Shown piece by piece: positions 55,643 through 64,000 of a stretch of 64,000 nucleotides of DNA (its first letter is position 1; the number at the start of each line of letters is the position of its first letter). Origin of the DNA: an uncultured bacterium (GTDB lineage: Bacteria; Myxococcota_A; Bradymonadia; UBA7976; VGTA01); contig CALSSE010000014.1 in assembly GCA_943788935.1 (NCBI GenBank), forward strand, positions 1 through 64,000, in the 5' to 3' direction. Below the pieces are notes generated by a model, which saw only the letters and a program-made list of their open reading frames with translations, was not told where the DNA came from and did no database searches. A program made the position numbers and the translations under genes.

Positions 55643-56767
55643 CTATTTGAAGTTATATTGCATCTGCATGACAGAGCGAACTGTATCTAAAGTTTCGATC
55701 GCCACTTTTCGAGCGCGACGTGTTCCATGATCAAGTACTTCTTGAATAAACTCTGGACGAGATTCAAGGGCCCTACGGCGTTCACGAATAGGCGCCAAAA
55801 ATATATTTAAGTGATTCGCTAGACACTGCTTAAGCATACCACCGCCTCCGTCGCCAATTTCTTCAGCCCAGGACTGAGGAGAGCGATCTGTACATAGACT
55901 TAAGAGTGTCAATAAGTTAGAGACCTCAGGTCGATTAACAGGATCAAAAGTAATCATCCGCTCAGTATCCGTTTTGGCTCGTTTAATCGCTTTGATGGTC
56001 TCTTTCTCTGTCATATTTAAGTTAATGGTATTGTGACGACTTTTACTCATTTTTTGAGAGCCATCAAGTCCTGAGATCATGGGGACTTCAGCCAAGAGCG
56101 CGGTCGGTTCACGAAAAACATTTTTATTTCTAGCATAACGCTCATTGAAACGACGAGCAATCTTACGAGACAGCTCTAAATGGGGTAGCTGGTCTTTACC
56201 CACAGGGACAAGTTGTCCATGACAAAATAGAATGTCAGCAGCTTGATGAATAGGGTAGGTGAGCATACAAGCGCTGATATTATTAAGTTTCATCGCTTGT
56301 GCTTCTTCTTTGATGGTCGGATTCTTTTGAAGTTCTGAGACGCTAACCAAAGTAGAAAAGGGTAAAATAAGCTGATTAAGCTCTGGGATTTGGCTATGAC
56401 AAAAGATCGTTGTATTGTCGTGTTCAAAGGGGTTAAGACCAACGGAGGCATAATCCAAGATGAGGTCTCTGACATGCCGCTGGATTTGGCCGACATCATC
56501 ACGGTCGGTGAGGACTTGATAATCAGCGATAACGATAAAGCTCTCAATCCCCATCTTTTGTAGCTTAATACGGTTAGCAAGACTACCAAAGTAATGTCCG
56601 ATATGAAGAGGGCCAGTAGGACGATCTCCTGTCAACATCCGATATTTTGATGCATCTTCTTTGAGTTGATCCCAAATACGATCACTCAAGGCTTTTGCCT
56701 GAATGAAAGTCTTTGATTCTGATGTATGAGAGATGGGGGGGGTGTCATGATGGGGCTGAGTAGTCAT
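55643..56767 (-). CDS. trpS: Tryptophanyl-tRNA synthetase
   Basis: Class I aminoacyl-tRNA synthetase charging tRNA-Trp; 374 residues. HIGH motif PLHIGHYFG (about 53-61) and KMSKS motif QKMSKSRHN (about 241-249) intact. DYQVLTDRDD, LTYPIHQAADIL and VPVGKDQLPHLEL are family blocks. The N-terminal 40 residues are a polar extension (HHDTPPISHTSES). The tail ends LDTVRSVMQM. The start ATG has an AAGGAAA site upstream. It lies 105 bases downstream of the pacifastin-like gene's start, on the same strand. Nothing unusual in the catalytic sequence. Confidence 0.96.
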   Translation of the reverse strand: MTTQPHHDTPPISHTSESKTFIQAKALSDRIWDQLKEDASKYRMLTGDRPTGPLHIGHYFGSLANRIKLQKMGIESFIVIADYQVLTDRDDVGQIQRHVRDLILDYASVGLNPFEHDNTTIFCHSQIPELNQLILPFSTLVSVSELQKNPTIKEEAQAMKLNNISACMLTYPIHQAADILFCHGQLVPVGKDQLPHLELSRKIARRFNERYARNKNVFREPTALLAEVPMISGLDGSQKMSKSRHNTINLNMTEKETIKAIKRAKTDTERMITFDPVNRPEVSNLLTLLSLCTDRSPQSWAEEIGDGGGGMLKQCLANHLNIFLAPIRERRRALESRPEFIQEVLDHGTRRARKVAIETLDTVRSVMQMQYNFK

Positions 56768-57103
56768 GCCGTTTCCTTAATCAAAACAAGTCATTCGACA
56801 GGGTGGAATATGCTCTAAATTGACATTTTTTAAGTCGTGACATTATCATTAACAAGCGGGTGTAACCAAGAAAAACCCAATAACGAATACAGGGAGTGTA
56901 GACATCAGCACTGAATTCAGAATCATTTTTAGAGCCATCAGCACCATGCTTATTGGATCTTGATGAATAGAGGAATTAACTTAATGGGGATTTTACTGAT
57001 AACTGTGTACTCACTTGTTCTCACCATACACTGAAAGCATAGAGAGCTCATTCACAAGACTGTAGGTCAACCAGAAAGAGGGTGACCTTGTTAATCGTTT
57101 GTC
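56768..57103. other. Intergenic region upstream of trpS
   Basis: 336 bases. AT-rich, no coding frame, no clear T-box-like or attenuator structure. Confidence 0.5.
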
Positions 57104-58246
57104 TCAGAGCTTTAATCGTTGATGTGCTTTAAGCTCTGAACTCGGATAAAACGTTCCTCGCCAAAATACCCCTCCTTGCTTTAATGTCTTCCAAGTAGAT
57201 CGTAATAATGCCCAAAGTAAAACGGGCCATATCACTACAGCTAAAGACCGCTCCCACCATTTAATCCCCTCCATTGGAGTTGACGTTATAGTCACCACGG
57301 ACAATGTCATTACGATGAAGCCGACATTCCACATACCTGTTATAAAAAAGACAGTGTACCCCAAGTTTAAAACTAAAATGACTAAGGTTAACGCCAACAC
57401 TCGCAGGAGAGAGAATTGACCAGCGACCGGAAAAAGATTCTTTTCGAGTCCATGAATCATGTCGCTCACATCATTATACCAGGCGATACTTAGTTCTTGA
57501 GCGGCTATATAAATACGAGCACGTGCGCGATGACGATGACATAAATAAGCGAGTCCCGTATCATCTGCGATCTCTAAACGGAGCCAATACCATCCTTCTG
57601 TTTGATCAAAGAATGAACGACGAAGTAGCTGGAACACACCAACCCCCGCATAGACTCCTTGTTTATTTTGGTTAATCGCTCTTGGTCGAAGCCGAGCACA
57701 AAAGAGACTTGCAAATACAAATATCAACCCTTTAAGTCTCGATGAGTTACCAACAAAAGTAGGGAGTAAAGTGATATAATCTAGTTGATCCTCTTCAAAA
57801 TGAGCAACAACACGCTCCATAACCGCTGATTCAAAGTGTACATCAGCATCGGCAAATAATAATAACTCACCGGTAGCCACTTGCGTACCCATCTCCAAGG
57901 CGTGAAGTTTACCGAGCCAGCCCGTTGGTAAACTCTTAATATGAATGACCCGTAGCTGAGGATACTCTTCACTGAGTTGATTAAGGATCACTCCCGTCTC
58001 ATCTTTTGAGCGATCGTTCACTACGATGAGTTCATAATTGGGATAGCTAAGTTGAAGTAATTTTCGAACCGAGATTTCTATTGTATCTGCTTCATCACAT
58101 GCCGGCACAATGATCGATAATTTTGGATAAGTATGGAGCGGTTTAATCTCTAAGTCGCTAAGTCGCGGTAAATCACTCATTTGGTATCGACAAAATATAT
58201 GAACACAGAGTCCACTTAGACCGACAACCCATATTAATACACTCAT
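57104..58246 (-). CDS. Family 2 glycosyltransferase (HpnB/CrtQ-like)
   Basis: 380 residues, membrane-anchored. One N-terminal hydrophobic segment, then GT-A domain: IIVPACDEADTI, LIVVNDRSKDET, GKLHALEMG, FADADVHF (DxD), and two to three C-terminal hydrophobic segments (about 275-350). This is the layout of HpnB-type and carotenoid/hopanoid-associated transferases. ATG 58246 is chosen because AGGGTGAG precedes it; a TTG at 58264 is possible. There are no other lipid or carotenoid genes in the window, so the acceptor is unknown. Confidence 0.85.
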   Translation of the reverse strand: MSVLIWVVGLSGLCVHIFCRYQMSDLPRLSDLEIKPLHTYPKLSIIVPACDEADTIEISVRKLLQLSYPNYELIVVNDRSKDETGVILNQLSEEYPQLRVIHIKSLPTGWLGKLHALEMGTQVATGELLLFADADVHFESAVMERVVAHFEEDQLDYITLLPTFVGNSSRLKGLIFVFASLFCARLRPRAINQNKQGVYAGVGVFQLLRRSFFDQTEGWYWLRLEIADDTGLAYLCHRHRARARIYIAAQELSIAWYNDVSDMIHGLEKNLFPVAGQFSLLRVLALTLVILVLNLGYTVFFITGMWNVGFIVMTLSVVTITSTPMEGIKWWERSLAVVIWPVLLWALLRSTWKTLKQGGVFWRGTFYPSSELKAHQRLKL

Positions 58247-58734
58247 AAAGCTCACCCTATACAACTTAAATCAAATAGCTTTTAAACAAACAAGGATCGA
58301 TAAGAACAACTTCATCAAACGATGAGTCGTCGTTTAACCGTAGAGGAGTCTACAGCTTGGATTGTTTTGAGCTTGAGTTTAGCTATTTAGGATGGAGGAG
58401 GCGTATGTAAACGTAGAGGTGTGTTGGGGTCGAGGCTGAAGGTTTAGATGTGTTTAATTATAGCAATAATAATGGAATAATAGGATGCTAGCTATCTTAT
58501 CTTTTAGAATAATGGGATAATAATTTGCTAACTACTTATCATAAGCTGTAAGTAGGTTCTTCAGTCGATGTGAGTGAACTGACATGATCCGACTTGATTC
58601 TCTATGGGTTTCAATGTCTGCTCACCCTTCTATCCTAAAGATATTAACCCTCCCCAAAAAAGCCCTAGCTTTCTTTGTATTACTTTTAACTTCAGCTCCT
58701 GTGGTCCATTCTTAACATGAGTAAGGCAGTGTAA
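58247..58734. other. Intergenic region with a short imperfect direct repeat
   Basis: 488 bases. Two 33-base stretches (58468-58501 and 58508-58540) share AATAATGG-ATAATA...TGCTA-CTA-CTTATC. No coding frame. The direct repeat may be incidental. Confidence 0.45.
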
Positions 58735-60585
58735 ATGATAAAGTATATACAGTATTTATTGGTTTCTGTCGCTGCCATTGCATGTACAGAGACCCTAAAT
58801 ACTTCAACTTCTGATCTGGATCAGAATGTAGTCCATGAAGATCGCCCTGATAATCAACTCGATCAAGGTCAAACGAGTGAGCAAGATCAAATATTAAATA
58901 ACGATGCTGAGACAGAACAAGATCAATCTAGTGAAGAATTAGATGAAGGCATCTTAGAGATGGATCTTGCTCTAGAAGAAGTAATTAATTCAGATAATGA
59001 GCTTCCAACAAGAACCGTTGATGGACTACCGATCATTCACGATTTTACAGGCGCTCCCGAACAAGATGTCAATCAGCTCATCCAACGAGCAATTGATGGA
59101 TTAGGTATGAGTACAGAGCGAGGCCCAGAAAGCAGAGACCGTATCTTTGTAGGTCGATGGTACATGGCATGGCTCGATGAAACTGGATTTTATGGAAAAA
59201 TGAATGCTCTATGGTTACTGAATGGTGACATTAATCAGCTCGACTTTCGTTTGCTAGAAGGTGAACGACCTGTCAATGTTTTCGCCGTAGGAGAAAGAGG
59301 GCAAGGCGTTTGGCCTGGTGGATATATGGGAGCAGAGCATATCGAAGTACCCAACCGTGTACCCGAGGAAGATGATCAAGAGAGCTGTGGTGAGTTTCCT
59401 GGATTCTGCGCTCAATATAGCCATTCAGAAGCGTCAAGATATACGAACTCACGTATTCCCACATGGCAAGCATGTAACGAAGGATCTCCATCTTGGGATC
59501 AGCATTTTGCCCCCTATAGTATCGAGCTCATCAATGGAGGTCTTCGCATCATGTATGAAGGTCCTTTAACTAAGCGAGGTGATTTTGGAGGGAGCTCAGA
59601 TGGTCGAAATTGTCATGAAGACTGGCTGTTTGATGATGGTATTCGCCGCAGAGTCTATTTAAGAGTCGGCTATGAACTCAAAGCAGAGGATCATAGCTTT
59701 GATCGATTAATGCAAGTAAACAACCCTGTAGGTAATCCAACTTTCGAAACCGACTTCAGCTTTATCGGTGGATTTGTGATGACCTCTTGGCCAGCTCCAT
59801 TTTACTTGAAAGAGCTTAATCGATTCATCAGAGTTGATGACCGACAAGTACAAGTTAACTGGCAAGGTGAACAAGTGCTCATTGATCCTTTGCAATGGAC
59901 AGCACTTCCCGAGCAAACCCCCGATCATGATGTCGTTCTTGGACATGCCCAACAAGCAGTCAACTTAAGTCCTTTTCCGTATTTTCAAAATGCCAGAACC
60001 TATACACTCAGTAACCATGGCATAGATAATGGCGATAGTGGCTTTTGCTTATGCACTGTGCATGGTGGCCTTGAAATGGGTGGAGGCTTGATATCAATAC
60101 CAGTCGCAGGTGGAGAGCTTAGCCATGTCGCTCAAAGACGTCTTACAATCAGTGATGAGAGGCCTTTGACACGAACTTGGGTATATGAAGCAGAAAGCGA
60201 CTTAAGTCATGGTATTGGACGTATAGACACAGATGGTTGGTCTGCATCCACCCATTTAGATTCACCAGGTTCTCTCGCTTTCGGTCCTTATACTTCAGAC
60301 TGGGGAGTCGGACATCGTCGTGCCTATTTTCGAATGTTAATAGATGTGAGTGATGAAAGTGATGAAGCGCTCATTACCATTGATATCAATGATGCAACTC
60401 TCGATGAAATCATGGCGAGTCGTGTGATCACTCGTGCAGATTTTGACCATGCTTTAACGTATCAAGACTTTGATCTCGCATTTAATACAGAAGGGCGTGC
60501 AGGGCATCTTATGGAAACAAGAGTCACTTGGCATGATAGAAGTTATGTTCGCCTTGATCGAGTCTTAGTTGAAGAGCTCTTTTGA
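58735..60585 (+). CDS. Large lipoprotein, unknown family
   Basis: 616 residues. Lipobox AIAC (Cys17) then an Asp/Gln/Glu-rich low-complexity linker to about residue 95. The main part has many aromatic and Gly residues (GVWPGGYMGAEHIEVP, GGLRIMYEGPL, IGGFVMTSWPAPFY) and a jelly-roll-like C-terminal section (ERPLTRTWVYEAESDLSHG, GRIDTDGWSAST, LAFGPYTSDWG). I do not recognise a family; the end resembles carbohydrate-binding modules. AAGG precedes ATG. A stem-loop overlaps the stop. Confidence 0.68.
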   Translation: MIKYIQYLLVSVAAIACTETLNTSTSDLDQNVVHEDRPDNQLDQGQTSEQDQILNNDAETEQDQSSEELDEGILEMDLALEEVINSDNELPTRTVDGLPIIHDFTGAPEQDVNQLIQRAIDGLGMSTERGPESRDRIFVGRWYMAWLDETGFYGKMNALWLLNGDINQLDFRLLEGERPVNVFAVGERGQGVWPGGYMGAEHIEVPNRVPEEDDQESCGEFPGFCAQYSHSEASRYTNSRIPTWQACNEGSPSWDQHFAPYSIELINGGLRIMYEGPLTKRGDFGGSSDGRNCHEDWLFDDGIRRRVYLRVGYELKAEDHSFDRLMQVNNPVGNPTFETDFSFIGGFVMTSWPAPFYLKELNRFIRVDDRQVQVNWQGEQVLIDPLQWTALPEQTPDHDVVLGHAQQAVNLSPFPYFQNARTYTLSNHGIDNGDSGFCLCTVHGGLEMGGGLISIPVAGGELSHVAQRRLTISDERPLTRTWVYEAESDLSHGIGRIDTDGWSASTHLDSPGSLAFGPYTSDWGVGHRRAYFRMLIDVSDESDEALITIDINDATLDEIMASRVITRADFDHALTYQDFDLAFNTEGRAGHLMETRVTWHDRSYVRLDRVLVEELF

Positions 60586-60598
60586 TCCATCAAAGAGC
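60576..60598 (+). terminator. Hairpin at the end of the large lipoprotein gene
   Basis: GCTCTTT (60576-60582) and AAAGAGC (60592-60598) form a seven-base stem across the stop codon. No U-tract follows. Confidence 0.35.
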
Positions 60599-60703
60599 AT
60601 GCCCTTATAAGCTCAAGTCAATCGTTAGTTAAAAATATTTGATGAGACCTTGATGGCATATTGAGGGGGCCTTGATGATCACCTTGGTCGCTCGCAACCT
60701 TGG

Positions 60704-63580
60704 CTACATATCGTACGACCAGCTGCTCCCGTTATCTTTGATGATGATCGAGTCAACCTCTTGTAGCGAAGGAATGAAGAAATTAAATAGCTTATCCTCG
60801 CTATGGTCAAGCTCATTCAAAACCAAGGGGATCAACATATCACTTCCGTCAACAAAGTGTATATGCACAAACGGCTCAGTCTCATTAATGGTGATCTTAG
60901 GGGTCCAAGTTAGCTGTTGGCGATGATGTAGCGCAACTTCAGAGTCTCCATTTTCAGTGGAGGCGATAGCGCCGTACATCATCATGCCGAGCATCTTTTC
61001 TTGGCTTTTCTGTTCGTCACTGTTCCTTAAAGTGTCTTGATAGTGACGATCTAATCGAACCTTAAAATCATGGATACCTGTGTAGGTATAATCTGAGATC
61101 CACACTCGATCGCAATATGTCATCATATCATGATATTCTTCCTTGTGAAGAAGGCGATGTTCAATGTGATCATAGCCGGTTTTACCGATACGACCATAGA
61201 TCATCTCTTCGCTGTTATAGGGATAGTCTGAGTCTATATTTATTGGTTGACCACATACATCGGATTCGTCCGCTGCATTAATATGCCTCCGTCCATGGTT
61301 GTGACCAAGCTCATGCGCCATGACTTGAGCAAATCTTCGAGATGTGATCTGGTCTATTTTACCCATGCCTACAAGTTGATCAAAGTTGGGCAATACACTG
61401 AGCACTGCCAAGCCTTGTAGAGACCGACAACGACCTCCACAATTAACGACACCATAATAGAAAACATCGGCTTCTGAGGGATCGATCGACACTTGAGCGT
61501 TTTTTTGGCTCGCCAACTCACTCAATACGACCTCCCAACTTCTTTTTTCATCGGATAAGACCGCAGATGAGCTGAAAGACTCTCCGACGCTAATCTCCAC
61601 TTCACTCAGTGGGAAGATGGATGTTAAGTGTCTCTCTACTTCATTGATTAACTCTGAACTAATCACCCCTGTATTCTCTCCGTCCTGAGTGGTAATAGAG
61701 AAAAGTTTGATTCGCATTGGAGGCCTCTCTTCAAAGTAGAATGAGAGCTCATCAGTCCAACTTGGGTATCTGTTATTATCCTCGTCGATCTCGGTAAGTT
61801 TGTGATGTGGGTCAAGCTCAATGAAAAAGTTGGTATCTTCTCGTAACCACTTTGGATCATTAATATTAAAGTGAATCACACCATTTGCCGAGTCCGCTTC
61901 TTCAAAAGGGCTATGTTTTAGAGCGACCTCTTTGATGATTGGCTTGAGCGCTGTTCCATTATGACTTCCACCCAATTTAACCTCTACTTTAAGGCTTTTA
62001 TGAGCGCTATCACTGTTCACGAAGACTCTGAGAACCCCGCTCTTATTAGCGATCACTGGCGTTTCAATGGTTGGGTCAAGTAAATCGATTTGAACAGATT
62101 GATTAAAGGTGACCTTGTCAATGGAGAGATCAAACGGAGTCTTGACCTCGTCTGCTATCGTACTAATGACTTCAGAAAATTGACCTTTCCCCTGCTGACT
62201 CGCCGCTGCAATAGAGAAGAAATACTCTTGTTGACCAGCTAATTCTTCAATCGTTGTCGAGACTACTCCCGGGCTAACTCCACGGATTCTCTGATCTAAG
62301 TTTTCTTCATCAACACCGTACTTGATTATATATGAACTCGCCATTTCGACTGGACACCATTCTAAGATCGGACCGTCTATACCAGATCTAGATGTTACGG
62401 GCTGTGGTACTTTAGAAAACGTCTCTCTACCTAATACAAAATGAACCGGGTCAAAGTGATTGAGGACCTCATCTCCTTGGTAAGCGATCATGGATAGTTC
62501 TACACCCACTCCTTCTCCAAATTGGGGTGAGGAGAGACTTGAGTACCCTTGAGTTGGATGGGTATATACTTCATAACCTGCCTGTAAAAGCACCTGTTCA
62601 AAGGCGATCATGGGTTCAACCTCAGCGGATTGATCTACGACAAAGTCTTCTCCCCCGTTCAGTGAAAAGGTCACTTCATAGCTTGTTGCTTCAATGATCG
62701 GACTCCACTGAAAGATGGTCGCCATTGAGTGTTCATCTTGATAGGTCAACCAAGACGGGAGCGGCTCACCTTTAGAATCAAAGCTGAGCTGAGCTCCTGA
62801 GCACAGCGGAATCGTCACTGAGGGATCCATAATAAAGATCGTGACCTCACTACTCATCCCCTCTCCTACATCGTTGGTGGCGGTCACAGTCAAAGTATAA
62901 CGACTCTGTTTTTGATAATTAAAGCTAGACTTTGCGCTGATCTCACCGAGCTGATTAATGTCAAAGTGACGATTATCGCTCAGCGTAAAAAACTGTATCG
63001 GGCTCGTACTCGTGCTCATGTTCGTGCGAAGGACAGGTACCTTACCGATCACAACATTGGGTGCAATGCCTTCTGAAATATAGGTCTCGAAGGAATCGAG
63101 TACGGGCGTCCCCTCAAACCTAGTATGATCAGTCTCCTTCATCTTTTTGATGCTGATCGATACATCAGTACTCTCGCTGTTACCAAATTTATTGGTCGCA
63201 AAGACTGACAGGGAATAGCTGTGCTGAGTCTCATAATCAAAGGTAAGTTTGGTCTTAATCTCTCCTGAGTCATCAATCTCAAAATGAACTGTTTCACTGA
63301 GAGTAAAAGCAGAAATCGGAGTCTCTCCTTCATGTAAATATTCGATTGAGCCGATGCGGGTACCAATGGAGATGTCTTCATCAAGCGTAGCCGTAAAAGG
63401 CAATAAACTTGGAACAAGGGCTTCTGAGCTGGTCACCTTCTCTTGACAAGCACTTGAAAGAAGAGAGATCACCATCATCATGATCTTTATGACGAGTATA
63501 GAGCGTCTCCGTTGATTAACCAAAACTCTCCTGTGCCTTAATAAATTAGCAGTAATAAGAGGTGTAAAAATGGTGTTCAT
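60704..63580 (-). CDS. Lipoprotein metalloprotease with cadherin and CARDB domains
   Basis: 958 residues. Signal segment ending LSSAC (about Cys45). Two cadherin-type repeats (about 60-260: EYLHEGETPISAFTLSETVHFEIDDSGEI...; FFTLSDNRHFDINQLGEIS), then fibronectin-III-like stretches with a Trp motif (ATIFQWSPIIEATSYEVTF, PILEWCPVEMASSY), a CARDB-like domain (LRVFVNSDSAHKSLKVEV), and a zinc metallopeptidase with HELGHNHGRRH (about 754-764) and later MMTYCDRVWISDYTY, the pattern of M66-type peptidases. It probably cuts proteins outside the cell. GGAG precedes ATG 63580. All three zinc His are present. Confidence 0.82.
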   Translation of the reverse strand: MNTIFTPLITANLLRHRRVLVNQRRRSILVIKIMMMVISLLSSACQEKVTSSEALVPSLLPFTATLDEDISIGTRIGSIEYLHEGETPISAFTLSETVHFEIDDSGEIKTKLTFDYETQHSYSLSVFATNKFGNSESTDVSISIKKMKETDHTRFEGTPVLDSFETYISEGIAPNVVIGKVPVLRTNMSTSTSPIQFFTLSDNRHFDINQLGEISAKSSFNYQKQSRYTLTVTATNDVGEGMSSEVTIFIMDPSVTIPLCSGAQLSFDSKGEPLPSWLTYQDEHSMATIFQWSPIIEATSYEVTFSLNGGEDFVVDQSAEVEPMIAFEQVLLQAGYEVYTHPTQGYSSLSSPQFGEGVGVELSMIAYQGDEVLNHFDPVHFVLGRETFSKVPQPVTSRSGIDGPILEWCPVEMASSYIIKYGVDEENLDQRIRGVSPGVVSTTIEELAGQQEYFFSIAAASQQGKGQFSEVISTIADEVKTPFDLSIDKVTFNQSVQIDLLDPTIETPVIANKSGVLRVFVNSDSAHKSLKVEVKLGGSHNGTALKPIIKEVALKHSPFEEADSANGVIHFNINDPKWLREDTNFFIELDPHHKLTEIDEDNNRYPSWTDELSFYFEERPPMRIKLFSITTQDGENTGVISSELINEVERHLTSIFPLSEVEISVGESFSSSAVLSDEKRSWEVVLSELASQKNAQVSIDPSEADVFYYGVVNCGGRCRSLQGLAVLSVLPNFDQLVGMGKIDQITSRRFAQVMAHELGHNHGRRHINAADESDVCGQPINIDSDYPYNSEEMIYGRIGKTGYDHIEHRLLHKEEYHDMMTYCDRVWISDYTYTGIHDFKVRLDRHYQDTLRNSDEQKSQEKMLGMMMYGAIASTENGDSEVALHHRQQLTWTPKITINETEPFVHIHFVDGSDMLIPLVLNELDHSEDKLFNFFIPSLQEVDSIIIKDNGSSWSYDM

Positions 63581-64000
63581 TCTGTACTCCGATACTTGAC
63601 ATCATGGATAAACCATTTGATTGAACCATTAACTAGCACAAGGTATTCCAACTTCTCAAACAGTGAGACAAAGCCATATGAAAACAATGCTTTATGATGG
63701 ACGGACGATCTCCAACTTAACCTAAAATATCCTTTAGGCTCTTAATCTGTTGCTTTGATGTCACAATCTAGTTCAGTCGGCAGGGAGGAAGCGAGACTTT
63801 GATCCACACCTCTTACAGAAGCGTACGTGATACTCTCATTTCATATGACTCTTATGTTCTGCCTGGATCCTCTCATGAGCTAAAGTATCTTCTTATTACT
63901 ACTCAACGTGGTTCTGCCAGAAATGAGCTTTATGCGTTAAAACTGACTAAGCATATAACGCTCCTTCATAGGTTATAGGTTTTTTTAGGAGCTTAGTCGT
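63581..64000. other. Right-hand edge region
   Basis: 420 bases upstream of the metalloprotease gene. It contains one small + strand frame (63799-63978). Confidence 0.45.
63799..63978 (+). CDS. Possible 59-residue ORF
   Basis: TTG 63799 with AGGGAGG about 11 bases upstream. The peptide SYRSVRDTLISYDSYVLPGS...LTKHITLLHRL has no recognised domain or signal. It is just long enough to be noticed and may be chance. Confidence 0.22.
   Translation: MIHTSYRSVRDTLISYDSYVLPGSSHELKYLLITTQRGSARNELYALKLTKHITLLHRL

Noticed and set aside
1..64000. CRISPR array among the tandem repeats
   Set aside because: All arrays are short coding repeats (12, 15, 99 or 135 bases) or contiguous leader repeats; none has unique spacers, and there are no cas genes.

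Overview
The window looks like a chromosomal segment of a Myxococcota-like (former Deltaproteobacteria) bacterium. The reasons are about fifteen predicted lipoproteins, very large Cys-rich proteins with DCDG-x-x-DE (MopE-type) repeats, and at least four C-terminal signals of MYXO-CTERM type (Gly-Cys, short linker, hydrophobic stretch, Arg-Arg). The class cannot be fixed from the sequence. I see no rRNA, tRNA, CRISPR array, insertion sequence or phage gene.

Layout. 1-1.8 kb: a membrane-protein gene and a lipoprotein gene, both broken by frameshifts, around an intact PEGA-type lipoprotein. 1.9-8 kb: sodium:solute symporter, a TetR regulator overlapping a surface PI-phospholipase C-like lipoprotein, a SOUL lipoprotein, and the preQ0 pair queC-queE. 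8.3-13 kb: a chaperone block clpB-groES-groEL. 13.2-15.8 kb: a two-gene unit for a secreted protein and a matrixin metalloprotease whose C-terminal anchor is separated by a frameshift in a C7 run. 16-20.4 kb: TSUP permease, DUF2252 protein, Gfo/Idh/MocA oxidoreductase, and a stand-alone divergent rpoA. 20.4-31 kb: a lipoprotein with an NlpC/P60-like domain, a giant double MopE-type protein ending in an FGE-sulfatase-like domain, and a Kazal lipoprotein with 19 copies of a 5-residue repeat. 31-39.7 kb: recN, DUF1338, two small lipoproteins, a lipoprotein sulfatase with an RTX tail, and a lipoprotein that also carries a C-terminal anchor. 39.9-52 kb: an LPG-synthase-TM/UPF0182 fusion, another MopE-type giant, a duplicated-domain secreted protein, and an OmpA/TSP3 protein fused in frame behind another exported protein. 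52-64 kb: paired DUF486 proteins, lipoproteins (one with pacifastin-like repeats), trpS, a family 2 glycosyltransferase, and a cadherin/CARDB/zinc-protease lipoprotein.

The most interesting signal is architectural. Export genes repeatedly combine (i) a lipobox followed by a short tandem-repeat stalk of 4-5 residue units, (ii) a C-terminal Gly-Cys/TM/Arg-Arg signal, and (iii) reading-frame events (frameshifts in repeats or homopolymers, in-frame fusions of two signal-bearing proteins). None of these events falls in the neighbouring housekeeping genes. That suggests an actively varying cell-surface repertoire, although local sequencing error at homopolymers must be excluded. The divergent stand-alone RNA polymerase alpha subunit is the second highlight.
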